In this document: in pieces, positions 49,701 to 57,324 of the stretch
How positions within the stretch are numbered: position 1 is the first letter of the stretch
How the letters are laid out: every line of letters starts with the position of its first letter
Source: Chloroflexota bacterium
Lineage (GTDB): Bacteria > Chloroflexota > Anaerolineae > Anaerolineales > Villigracilaceae
Direction of reading: 5' to 3'
NCBI GenBank assembly: GCA_016235425.1
Contig: JACRLC010000059.1
Span: 20,855-84,854, forward strand
DNA: 64,000 nucleotides
Notes under the pieces: generated by a model
Seen by the model: the letters and a program-made list of their open reading frames with translations, nothing else
Databases searched by the model: none
Told to the model about the DNA's origin: nothing
Position numbers and translations under genes: made by a program

Positions 49701-52700
49701 GACGCCAGTCCCTTCTCATCCGTCACCGCGCTTTGCGTGCCGGCGGGAATCTCTTCAACAGACGTGACCCAGCGCAACTGTCCCTGCTCATCCTGTTCCT
49801 GCACGCTGTACCATCTGCGTTCGACGAATTTCACGCTCACGGTCTGACCCGCGACGGGTTCCGAATCCCAATCCAGCGCGGCCGCCTGGAAAGCCTGTGC
49901 CTCACCTGCCACGCCGATATATTTCTCCGACCGAATGCCCGCGTACACTTCGCTTTGGTGCACGATGACGCTCGTGCTTCCGCTGACCAGGTTCCCGCCC
50001 ACGTCTGTCACGTTGGCATTGAACGAAACGACTTTGCTTGTTTTTGTCTCGCCCAGGCTCACGGTCTGCGCGAGTTCGAGATGGCCGTTCGCGTCTGTAA
50101 CCGTCTGCCCTTCATCCAAAGTACTGCGCGTCGTGGATTGCTGCTCGGACCAATACGAATCCCTGTCCCAATCCGAGAAACTGAACTGCGAATAATCCTC
50201 TGATGGACGGAAGTAAAACGGCGCGGCCTGCATGAACCAATCCACGTTTGCATTGGCGACATTTCCGCCTGAATAATATTTCGTGTCCATGCTGAAAGTG
50301 ACCGTCGCGCCCGAAAGCACATCGGTCTGGTCTGTGCCGGCGCTCACTTCAAACTCCGGCTTGTGATATTCCGCCACGTTGAATGACAGGAACCCAATCG
50401 TATTGCCGTTGGGAGAGTAGCGGACGTAAATTTCATACCCGCCAAGCGCGGCGTTTTCATCCAATGTGAGTTTATCTGTGAAACTGCCCGTCTCGGAAAG
50501 TTCAATGTAATCGGCGTAGACCTGTTCGCCCCAATGGTCAACCGTCACGTAGACTTTCTTCGTCAGCGGCAGGCTGTAGTGCAGATCATCGTTGTTACGT
50601 ACAATGCCCTTGAAGAACACATCCTGGCCTGGGCGGTAAATCGGCCTGTCCGTGTAAAGGTAGGCAAACGGGCGGTTTGTATCCGAGTAATACGTTTCGT
50701 ACAAACCGAAGTCACCCGCCGAAACGCCGCTTCCCCAATCCAGCGACGCGAAGGCGAGATGATCCGTGCCTTCGACCTGGACGTAAACAGGACGGTTGAT
50801 ATTATCCAGATAAGCCAATCCGTTCTTGTCTGTTTTGGCTGTGCCTATCTTTTTATATTTCTCGTTGTAGAACGTCACGTCCACATTCGCTTGCGGCGCG
50901 CCCGTTTCCAAATCCGTCACCCAGGCCAGCCCTTCCCTGTCTGTGGCTTTGAATGTGATGTTATCGGTCGCAACGATGAGCATGTGTCCGTCGTAAAAGT
51001 TCAAGTCATATTTTAGCGGCGCGCCGTTCACGCCGATGAAATAATATCCGGGCGCGAGCGGGCTGCCCTTCCTGTCTTCCAGTTTGATGTTCAGCCTGCC
51101 AAGCTCATTGAGTTCGGCCGCTTCCACTTTCCATTCTCGAAGCGGCTGCGCGCTTGGATTGAACCAGACCGCTTCAGGCTCGCCTCTCAACACCCTCGTA
51201 AATTCATCGTACGTCACGGGATACAACGAGACAGTCGCCCAATCCAGGTTGACGTGCTCGAGGAAGACCTCCTGCGGTCCTTTGGCGCGGTACACAAGCG
51301 GCATCCACGGCAGGGCAAGCCGCGCATACGGCGACATCGCCGCAGTCGTAAGTGAGAACGACGTCTCGGTTTTGATGGTGTTGCCGTAAATATCCGCCAT
51401 GCCGGGCAGAAGTCTCACCACGTAATTTGTGCTTGGCTCCAGCCCATAAATCCCAAGCGACCAATCATAGTCGTTGTAATAAAACGAGAGTTCGTTCTTT
51501 GGTTTCGGCGTGATGACCACGCGGCTGTTCAGGCTTTTTGCATTCATCGGCGAAGCAAACGTCAGGCACATGTACGAACTAAAATCTTCCTGCGTTGAAT
51601 TTGGTTCAGGGGAGATTTGCGTGATGGCCGGCAATTGCACCGTGCTGAAATCCAGTGTCCAGCCTTCCTTGAGCCTCCCGCCATCGGTCGCCTGCGCCGA
51701 ATCCGAAACCGCCAATTCGTAAAAATTCGCGATCTGATATTTGCCCACAGGCTCGATCGTCAACTCGGTGGAGTCCTCGTTCCACTTCAATTTCAACGGG
51801 AACGCCTTCCTCGTCTCGCGGTTCACCAGCGACACCGCCTCCGCCGCGCTCTCCTGGTCCATCGCCTGCATAAACGTCACGATAAACGACTGGTCGAGCA
51901 AAACATTCGCAATGCTTGCGGGTGGATTCTGTATTCCGTTTTTCAAGGAGACAAATCCAATGGACGGCTGACGCGTGACGAATTGCCAGACGAACGCGTC
52001 GTCCAGCGCGTTGCCTGTCATATCTTTGAGTCCCGCTTCAACCCGGACCGTATACCTGGTTCCGCTTAATAGATTTTCCTCCGGCTCGAACACATACACC
52101 GACGAATTGACCCAGTTGCCCTTTCCTTTAACATCAGGCGAGAAGATCAATGGCTGGGGCAGGTTATCCTGCTCTTCTTCGATTGTTACGGGAACAATTG
52201 GTTTGTTGAATATGACCGTGACGTTCGTCCCCATTTCCACGGCTTCCGCGTCCACCGCGGGGAAGACCTGTCCCACCGTCAGCGATTCGACGGTTTTGAA
52301 CTCAAGCACGATGGCTTCACTCAACGTGTTGCCGTCCGCGTCGGCCGCGTCTGTGCCGAAGGCCGCGGTGTACGACGAGGAGGCCTGTAACTCGTCCGTG
52401 GGTTGGAAGGAAAATCTTCGGGCGTCGAGCCATGTCACTCGGCCTGAGACAGGTTCCCCGTCCGCGCCGAGAAGCGAGAAGGCCGCCTCCGTTTTGGCGG
52501 CGTCCATACCGCGGTCAAATGTAAATTCGATAGTCGGGGAAAGGTCGAGCCGCTGGCCTTCCATCGGCTTTTGGTCCACAATATGAATCCCAAACTGACC
52601 TGTGTTCACGTCCACGGGCAACGGCTCGGTGGGAGTGGGTGTGCCCTTGCCGGTGCAGTTGCTCAAAGCCAGAGCAAAAATGATTGTTGCGAAAAGCAAC

Positions 52701-52720
52701 GCGTTGATTTTTTTCTTCAC
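46763..52720 (-). CDS. Alpha-2-macroglobulin family lipoprotein with thioester motif
   Basis: 1985 residues from GTG 52720; the longer frame to 52780 lacks a signal. Lipoprotein signal KKINALLFATIIFALALSNC, then a Thr/Pro linker. Ig-like (MG) domains follow, starting FGIHIVDQKP and repeating SPTIEFTFDRGMD style sequence. A Gly tract (GGGSGGGGGGELG, near 1250) is next to SDFKDTAGFEGMVSTDENGE. The thioester motif CMEQ (Cys near 1489) is intact, and HWEEGETDYWNW and GGHWHSTQETAWTLIAL belong to the thioester domain. Such proteins trap proteases at the cell surface. The penicillin-binding protein 1C gene that often accompanies bacterial homologues is absent. Preceded by a good promoter. Confidence 0.92.
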   Translation of the reverse strand: MKKKINALLFATIIFALALSNCTGKGTPTPTEPLPVDVNTGQFGIHIVDQKPMEGQRLDLSPTIEFTFDRGMDAAKTEAAFSLLGADGEPVSGRVTWLDARRFSFQPTDELQASSSYTAAFGTDAADADGNTLSEAIVLEFKTVESLTVGQVFPAVDAEAVEMGTNVTVIFNKPIVPVTIEEEQDNLPQPLIFSPDVKGKGNWVNSSVYVFEPEENLLSGTRYTVRVEAGLKDMTGNALDDAFVWQFVTRQPSIGFVSLKNGIQNPPASIANVLLDQSFIVTFMQAMDQESAAEAVSLVNRETRKAFPLKLKWNEDSTELTIEPVGKYQIANFYELAVSDSAQATDGGRLKEGWTLDFSTVQLPAITQISPEPNSTQEDFSSYMCLTFASPMNAKSLNSRVVITPKPKNELSFYYNDYDWSLGIYGLEPSTNYVVRLLPGMADIYGNTIKTETSFSLTTAAMSPYARLALPWMPLVYRAKGPQEVFLEHVNLDWATVSLYPVTYDEFTRVLRGEPEAVWFNPSAQPLREWKVEAAELNELGRLNIKLEDRKGSPLAPGYYFIGVNGAPLKYDLNFYDGHMLIVATDNITFKATDREGLAWVTDLETGAPQANVDVTFYNEKYKKIGTAKTDKNGLAYLDNINRPVYVQVEGTDHLAFASLDWGSGVSAGDFGLYETYYSDTNRPFAYLYTDRPIYRPGQDVFFKGIVRNNDDLHYSLPLTKKVYVTVDHWGEQVYADYIELSETGSFTDKLTLDENAALGGYEIYVRYSPNGNTIGFLSFNVAEYHKPEFEVSAGTDQTDVLSGATVTFSMDTKYYSGGNVANANVDWFMQAAPFYFRPSEDYSQFSFSDWDRDSYWSEQQSTTRSTLDEGQTVTDANGHLELAQTVSLGETKTSKVVSFNANVTDVGGNLVSGSTSVIVHQSEVYAGIRSEKYIGVAGEAQAFQAAALDWDSEPVAGQTVSVKFVERRWYSVQEQDEQGQLRWVTSVEEIPAGTQSAVTDEKGLASVSFIPPNGGVFKALVTVNDSKGNSHSASTYIWVSSDDYISWKQTNDRTFNLVADKDDYSPGDTAEILIAQPFEGEVYALVTYERGHIYKQDVVLLKGTSTIYKLPITGDMAPMAYVSVTVISGAENSGKPNFKIGMTMLKVATSEQTLDVSVTTDKESAGPGDEVTYTIVTKDSHGKPVSADVSLAVVDKAVLALAPMNSASLLEAFYPDQSLGVRTAVGIVSNADDYNALYRESIPEGGGSGGGGGGELGIVTVRSDFKDTAGFEGMVSTDENGEAQVTVSLPENLTTWRADVRAVTADSKVGQTTNEVLSTKPLFVEMTTPRFFVVGDEVQVGAVVHNNTAAKLEVSVNLEAEGVALNNEASQSVEVEAKGQSYVTWNLTVDNVQRVDFTVHASGGRYKDSSKPALGTLEGQGIPVYNFTAVETVGTSGMLLEANSATEGLQLPASPGYTDANLSIEVSPSLAASMQSGLTYLEDFDYLCMEQTISRFLPNVITMRALEAAGLSDPRLKSHLDQQVNAALQRIYAKQIYDGGWNWWDGDKSDPYVTAYVVYGLLEAKDSGYPVAEGVLTTGLEYLKDHLPILSMGGNSGQTSLRGGGGGGYANWEYNRYVFMMYVLARGKQLGAGQTSYIYENREVLSLYAKAYLAQTLFLLDKEDKRITSVMSDLAAASVLSASGAHWEEGETDYWNWNTDTRTTAIVLNTFVQIDPKNPITANAVRWLMAHRDGGHWHSTQETAWTLIALTNWLVESKEFETSYQYAVGLNGESLEQGTASKDNLTETVKLQIELKDLLKDEVNYLVFARGEGTGNLYYTAYMNATLPVEEVQALDQGVSLSREYFTLDDSKHPITEIERGELVRVRLTVVVPAALHYIVIDDPLPAGFEAVDASLNTSVEVPLSYTREDYNERGWGWWYFYHKEFRDEKVVLSSDYLPAGTYVYTYLARASTAGTFKVIPPTASEFYFPDVGGRGAGSVFVVK

Positions 52721-52789
52721 GGGGGCCCCGCCTTTCCTGATGATTGTTCGTGTCGAATGAAGCTGAAGCACACATCTCAAGACGGAAAT

Positions 52790-52818
52790 AGTATGCTGTG
52801 TGTTCCAGGACTTGTCAA
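52790..52818 (-). promoter_or_regulatory. Promoter of the alpha-2-macroglobulin gene
   Basis: Minus strand: TTGACA (52813-52818), 17-bp spacer, CATACT (52790-52795). Predicted leader of about 60 bases to the GTG; AGGAAAGG lies 13 bases before it. Confidence 0.65.
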
Positions 52819-52877
52819 GCAGGCTTTTTGAGTTTTCGGGGGTGGAGTCCGCAATTTATGTGCAAATCAGAAAACAC

Positions 52878-53708
52878 TTATTTCCCTTTGTTGCCATTGT
52901 TCCTCATGTATGAAAGTACGAGGTGCCGCCGCGCGAAATTCCCCAGGGTGACAATCTCGATGAACATGGGCCTTCCGCACAATGCACGGACAATGGCATC
53001 CGCATCCCAGCCTTTGCTGTGAAGTTCGAGTACTTTGTTTCCAAACTCTTCCAGATACGCGATCTTTGATTCGAGTTCCTCCCTCGGATTCTCACGGATG
53101 CGCGCACTGCCGGGAAACATCACAGTGGAGGACAACGCGGCAACCCGTTTCAGCGAGGCGATGATCTGCCAGATTTCGTAACCTTCACGCAGGGCGCGGT
53201 CCCACCCGCCAACGAACAAGTCGCCGGTGAATAGCCAGCCCCGGTCGGGTTCGTAGAGGCACAGGTGGTCGGGGCTGTGACCGGGTGTGTAGAGCGCCTG
53301 GAAGCGGAAGTTTTCTGTTTCGATCCACGCCCCGTCCGAAAGCGGGCTTGCACAGGAAGGTTCGGGCCAGCCCCAAAATAGCCGCCGGTATGGATGCAGG
53401 GGTTGCTGTCCGTGCGGGTCCGCAAGCACGGGGATGGCGAGAGGGTGGGCATGGATTTGCAGGTTCGCGTGCTGACACTGCAACAATCCATTGGCCCCGA
53501 TGTGGTCTTCGTGGGAGTGCGTGTTGACGATGCGCGTGACCGGTGTATCTTCCAATGCTTTGACCAGTTCCCGGGCTGTATGAGCACAGCCGGTGTCAAT
53601 CAGCAGTCCGTCCACAAGATAAGCGGTCGTCCAGTAGCGGCCTCGTCCGGCGAGGGTGCGTGCCAGGTCAAAGCGGATGACGGTCTCGCGGGTGCTGGTT
53701 TTCAACAT
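52878..53708 (-). CDS. Metallo-beta-lactamase fold hydrolase
   Basis: 276 residues from the ATG beginning MLKTSTRETVIRFDLAR; the open frame continues upstream but crosses the intergenic region and the adjacent divergent gene. Metal-binding THSHEDHIGANGLL (HxHxDH, residues about 62-68), a distal His in YTPGHSPDHLCLYEPDRGWL and Asp in FTGDLFVGG. Cytoplasmic hydrolase of glyoxalase II type; substrate unknown. C-terminal residues LGNFARRHLVLSYM resemble the winged helix of DNA-binding MBL family members. Divergent from the UMF1 transporter. Confidence 0.88.
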   Translation of the reverse strand: MLKTSTRETVIRFDLARTLAGRGRYWTTAYLVDGLLIDTGCAHTARELVKALEDTPVTRIVNTHSHEDHIGANGLLQCQHANLQIHAHPLAIPVLADPHGQQPLHPYRRLFWGWPEPSCASPLSDGAWIETENFRFQALYTPGHSPDHLCLYEPDRGWLFTGDLFVGGWDRALREGYEIWQIIASLKRVAALSSTVMFPGSARIRENPREELESKIAYLEEFGNKVLELHSKGWDADAIVRALCGRPMFIEIVTLGNFARRHLVLSYMRNNGNKGK

Positions 53709-53954
53709 GATGAATTGAGATTTGTTTTTTCGCCGTGATATACTTGCGCCATTCCCAATAATAGCACATACCTTCCTGGCCAGCCTCAGGATGCCGGAAA
53801 CCCGCAATTTGTCATACTGTACCGCAACAACATGAAAGATTAGGGTTGCTTTGAATTTTATGCTTTGAAATACAGCAAAGCGCCCTACGCCAAGGAAGTT
53901 GCGGCACCAGCAGGCTGGTGCTGCCAATTCAATGTCAGTGAGGAGACAGGGAAG

Positions 53955-55292
53955 ATGGCAAATGTCACACCACAAGCCGTGTCCACGCGTCGCGAGCGCG
54001 TGGCCTGGTATCTGTACGATTTTGGGAACTCTGCCTATGCCGCAGTGGTCCTGCTCGCAGTCTATTCGGCGTACTTTCAAAAGCAGGTGGTCGGCGGCGC
54101 GGAGGGTTCGCGTCTGTGGGGGCTGACCATCTCAGTCGCGATGATCATCGTCGCGATCGCGGCGCCGATCATGGGGGCGATTGCCGATTATTCCGGCGCG
54201 AAGAAACGGTTTCTCTTTTTCTTCACTACGCTTTCCGTGTTGTTCACCGCCCTGCTCTTTTTCACGGAAAAAGGCACGATTGCGCTGGCAATCGTGTTCT
54301 TCCTGCTCGCCGAGATCGGCTATCGCGCCGCGCAAATCTTCTACGACGCACTCCTTCCAGAGATTGCCGCCCCCAAAGAGATGGGACGCATCGCTGGAAC
54401 GGGTTGGGCAATCGGTTCGGCAGGCGGCATTGTCATCCTGCTGATCATTCTTCCGCCGATCCTGCTCACCGAAAGCAATCTCCTCGTCGTGCGCGGTTCA
54501 CTTGTCATCACCGCGATTTTCTTCGCGCTGGCGGCAACCCCGATCTTCCTGCGGCTTGCCGAGCGCGCGCAACCACAAAAACTGCCGCCCGGTGAAAACT
54601 ATCTCAGCATCGCCTTCAAGCAATTGAAAGAGACGATCCGCGCGGCGCGCGGGTTCAATGAGTTTTTGAAGTTCATGCTGGCCTTTCTGATCTATAACGA
54701 AGGCGTGATCATCGCGCTCGACTTTGCGGCGATTCTCGGCGCGGTTCTGTTCGGTTTGGAGCAAACCGGTTTGATCATTTTCTTCATCGTCGTGCAGGCG
54801 ATGAATGTTTTTGGCGCTCTTCTGTTCGGAAATTTGCAGGACCGCTTTGGCGGCAAGCGCTCGCTCACGCTTTCGATCCTGCTGATGGTGGCGTGCATTG
54901 TTGCTCTGTATTTTGCGCAGAACCAGACTCACTTTTTCATCATTGGCGCCTTTGTCGGCGTTGCGATGGCCGGCATTCAATCGGTCAGCCGCGCGATGGT
55001 TGCCACGTTCAGCCCGCCCGGCAGGAGCGGCGAGTTCTTTGGTTTCTTTGCGCTCACCGGACGCACATCGTCTTTCATTGGCCCCGCGGTGTTCGGGTGG
55101 CTCGCGGCAGAGGCGACCTTGTGGTATCAATCGCAGGGACAGGATGTCGCGCTGGCTGAGCAATCGGGACACCGATTGGCAATCCTCTCGATTGGCGCGT
55201 TCCTGGTCGTCGGTTGGATCCTGATGATATTCGTCAACGAGAAGAAGGCGCGGGAAACGGCAACCATGAACTCGGTAAACGCAGATAAATAA
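53955..55292 (+). CDS. UMF1-family MFS transporter
   Basis: 445 residues from the ATG that follows AGGAGACAGGGAAG; the upstream frame has no similarity. WYLYDFGNSAYAAVVLLAVY is the hallmark of the UMF1/Atg22 (vacuole-effluxer-like) MFS group, and RFGGKRSLTLSILLMVACIV with FSPPGRSGEFFGFFALTGRT are further signatures. About twelve helices. Possibly exports an amino-acid-like product. First of a same-strand run with the SDR, epimerase and thiamine-diphosphate genes, though a palindrome separates it from them. Confidence 0.88.
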   Translation: MANVTPQAVSTRRERVAWYLYDFGNSAYAAVVLLAVYSAYFQKQVVGGAEGSRLWGLTISVAMIIVAIAAPIMGAIADYSGAKKRFLFFFTTLSVLFTALLFFTEKGTIALAIVFFLLAEIGYRAAQIFYDALLPEIAAPKEMGRIAGTGWAIGSAGGIVILLIILPPILLTESNLLVVRGSLVITAIFFALAATPIFLRLAERAQPQKLPPGENYLSIAFKQLKETIRAARGFNEFLKFMLAFLIYNEGVIIALDFAAILGAVLFGLEQTGLIIFFIVVQAMNVFGALLFGNLQDRFGGKRSLTLSILLMVACIVALYFAQNQTHFFIIGAFVGVAMAGIQSVSRAMVATFSPPGRSGEFFGFFALTGRTSSFIGPAVFGWLAAEATLWYQSQGQDVALAEQSGHRLAILSIGAFLVVGWILMIFVNEKKARETATMNSVNADK

Positions 55293-55304
55293 CTGGTGTT
55301 GCGC

Positions 55305-55360
55305 ACTGTCCCGAAGGTTTGCTCCCAAAGCAACCTTGGATTATGGGAACCTTCGGGACG
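55305..55360. repeat. Family-1 inverted repeat (CCCGAAGG), copy D
   Basis: ACTGTCCCGAAGGTT (55305) is inverse to AACCTTCGGGACG (55348-55360). It follows the UMF1 stop by twelve bases, and CTGCGTGAGGCGAGTAA at the right side resembles the flank of the copy at 2226. Confidence 0.75.
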
Positions 55361-55388
55361 TTCTGCGTGAGGCGAGTAAATAAAAAGA

Positions 55389-56216
55389 ATGACCACCAAA
55401 ACAGTGATCATCACCGGCGCCGCCAGCGGCATTGGCAGGCATTGGGCAGGCGTACTCGTGGATCGAAACAGCGAGTACCGCCTGGTTCTCGCCGATGTCA
55501 ACGAGGAGGGTTTACGCGCGGCATTTACGCCCAATGAGTCCGTGCGCCTGCATTCCCTGGACGTTCGCTCGGTGGAACAGTGGCAGTATGTCATTGATGA
55601 CACGCTTCAACATTTTGGCCGCATTGACTATTTGTTCAACATTGCCGGCGGGGGCCGTCCGGCTTTTCTTCTTGACCAACCCATCGAGAACATTGATTGG
55701 GTGATCGACGTAAACCTGAAAGGTCCGCTCATCGGCATGAAGTTGGTGGGCGGCGTCATGCTGAAACAGGGGACGGGGCACATCGTCAATGTTGCATCGC
55801 TTGCGGGACTGTCACCCACGCCGGGGAACGCGCTTTACTCGGCGGCGAAGGGCGGCTTGCGCAACGCATCAATTGCGGCGGGGATCGAGTGGCGCGAGCA
55901 AGGGATCGCGGTCACCGTTATCTCGCCCGATCTGGTGGACACGCCGATCATGCAGAAGCATTTGGAAGTTGGAAGCGATGAAGTCGCGCTTACGTATACC
56001 GGTGTCACGCTGACTGTCGTTGACCTGGAAAAAGCATTTTGGAAAGCGATGCGCGGCAAGCCGCTGGAAATCAACCTGCCGCGTTGGCGCGGCTGGCTGG
56101 CCAAGCTCAATCACATGAACCCATCGCTGATGTTCCTGCTCTACGAGCCAATGAAAAAGCGGGGGATGAAGCGATTGGCGCAAATCCGTAAGCAGTGCCT
56201 GGGCAGCCGGACATAA
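55389..56216 (+). CDS. Short-chain dehydrogenase/reductase
   Basis: 275 residues. Rossmann motif IITGAASGIGRHWAG (the Gly motif is TGxxxGIG), NNAG replaced by LFNIAGGG, and catalytic NVASLAGLSPTPGNALYSAAKGG with Ser, Tyr and Lys. NAD(P)-dependent oxidoreductase, substrate unknown. It sits 7 bases before the next gene, so the SDR and the epimerase are co-transcribed. Confidence 0.85.
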   Translation: MTTKTVIITGAASGIGRHWAGVLVDRNSEYRLVLADVNEEGLRAAFTPNESVRLHSLDVRSVEQWQYVIDDTLQHFGRIDYLFNIAGGGRPAFLLDQPIENIDWVIDVNLKGPLIGMKLVGGVMLKQGTGHIVNVASLAGLSPTPGNALYSAAKGGLRNASIAAGIEWREQGIAVTVISPDLVDTPIMQKHLEVGSDEVALTYTGVTLTVVDLEKAFWKAMRGKPLEINLPRWRGWLAKLNHMNPSLMFLLYEPMKKRGMKRLAQIRKQCLGSRT

Positions 56217-56223
56217 AGAACAA

Positions 56224-57204
56224 ATGATGGAACAGACACGCTATCGCAAAGTATTTGTCACCGGTGCGCTCGGATTTGTGGGGCGCGCGCTCTCAGCGCG
56301 CTATCGCGAATTGGGCGCAGAGACGCGCGGGCTGGATGTGCGCGCGGACGCCGAGGCGGGCATCGTCGCCGGAGATGTGACTCGCCCGGAGGAATGGCAG
56401 GAACAAATCAACAGCTGCGACCTGGTGATCCACACCGCGGCCATTGTCACTAACAATGTCACACGAGAAGAAGCCTGGCGCGTCAATGTGCTGGGGGCGC
56501 GTCGCGTTTTGGACGCGGCGATCCGCGCTGAGGCGAAACGCTTCATCCATATTTCTTCGCTGGCCGCGATGCGCTTCATTCTTGACGATCAAGCCGACGA
56601 GACTGCGCCGGTGATGCCGACTGGCAACCCCTATGTTGACACGAAAATTGCAAGCGAACAGGTGACGCTTGCCGCGCACGCGGCAGGCGAGATCGCATGT
56701 ACGATCATTCGCCCCGCGGACGTTTACGGTCCCGGCTCGCGCCCGTGGACGATCATCCCGGTGCAGATGATTCAAAAAGGCCTGTTCCTTCTACCGGCGC
56801 ATGGTCAGGGAGTTTTTCGAGCGATCTATATTGATGATCTGGTGGACGGTGTGATACTCGCCGCAGAGAAAGATGAAGGTGCCGGGCAAATCTTTATTCT
56901 CGGCGGTGAAAATGCGACTACCTGCGAGAAGTTCTTTGGCTATTATTACCGAATGTTGGGCAAAGGTGCTCCGCGCACGATGAGCACGCCAGCCGCTATT
57001 GCAATTGCGGAAATAGGGCGCGTGATTTTCACACTGCTTGGCAGGCAAACCGAATTGGGACGCGGCGCGATGGAAATGCTATCAAAGAAAAACACTGTGT
57101 CCAATGCCAAAGCGCACCGCCTGTTGGGCTGGCAGCCCAGGACCGATCTGGATGAAGGAATGCGGCGCACCGAAGCCTGGCTGCGCGCGCAGAAAATGTT
57201 GTAG
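56224..57204 (+). CDS. NAD-dependent epimerase/dehydratase (3-beta-HSD type)
   Basis: 326 residues; an alternative start is the next ATG, one codon later. FVTGALGFVGRALSARY is the Gly-x2-Gly-x2-Gly NAD site; IHTAAIVT and FIHISSLAAM, then NPYVDTKIASEQ with YxxxK are the extended-SDR catalytic motifs. IRPADVYGPGSRPW and GEN ATTCEKFFGYYYRMLG resemble the 3-beta-hydroxysteroid dehydrogenase group. Probably oxidises or reduces a hydroxyl compound. Between the SDR and the thiamine-diphosphate enzyme. Confidence 0.87.
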   Translation: MMEQTRYRKVFVTGALGFVGRALSARYRELGAETRGLDVRADAEAGIVAGDVTRPEEWQEQINSCDLVIHTAAIVTNNVTREEAWRVNVLGARRVLDAAIRAEAKRFIHISSLAAMRFILDDQADETAPVMPTGNPYVDTKIASEQVTLAAHAAGEIACTIIRPADVYGPGSRPWTIIPVQMIQKGLFLLPAHGQGVFRAIYIDDLVDGVILAAEKDEGAGQIFILGGENATTCEKFFGYYYRMLGKGAPRTMSTPAAIAIAEIGRVIFTLLGRQTELGRGAMEMLSKKNTVSNAKAHRLLGWQPRTDLDEGMRRTEAWLRAQKML

Positions 57205-57224
57205 CATTTGTCACTATGCCTTTG

Positions 57225-57292
57225 AACCGCGAAGCTCGCGAAGTGCGCGAAGAAAAGAATTTAAACTTGGCGTTCTTCGCGAGCTTGGCGGT
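57225..57292. repeat. Family-3 inverted repeat (accgcgaag...cttcgcgagcttggcggt)
   Basis: AACCGCGAAGCTCGCGAAG (57225) and TTCTTCGCGAGCTTGGCGGT (57273-57292) form long imperfect arms. Related copy at 33243-33311, and part of it (cgcgaag) near 61632. Lies between the epimerase and thiamine-diphosphate genes. Confidence 0.7.
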
Positions 57293-57324
57293 GAAAAATC
57301 ACATATCAACAAACAGGAGTCCCC

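Noticed and set aside
52721..52780. Longer start for the alpha-2-macroglobulin
   Set aside because: The extra 20 residues are polar and precede a perfect lipoprotein signal that starts at GTG 52720.
53709..54080. N-terminal extension of the MBL hydrolase gene
   Set aside because: The frame stays open but crosses the divergent UMF1 gene start; the protein family begins at the ATG at 53708.
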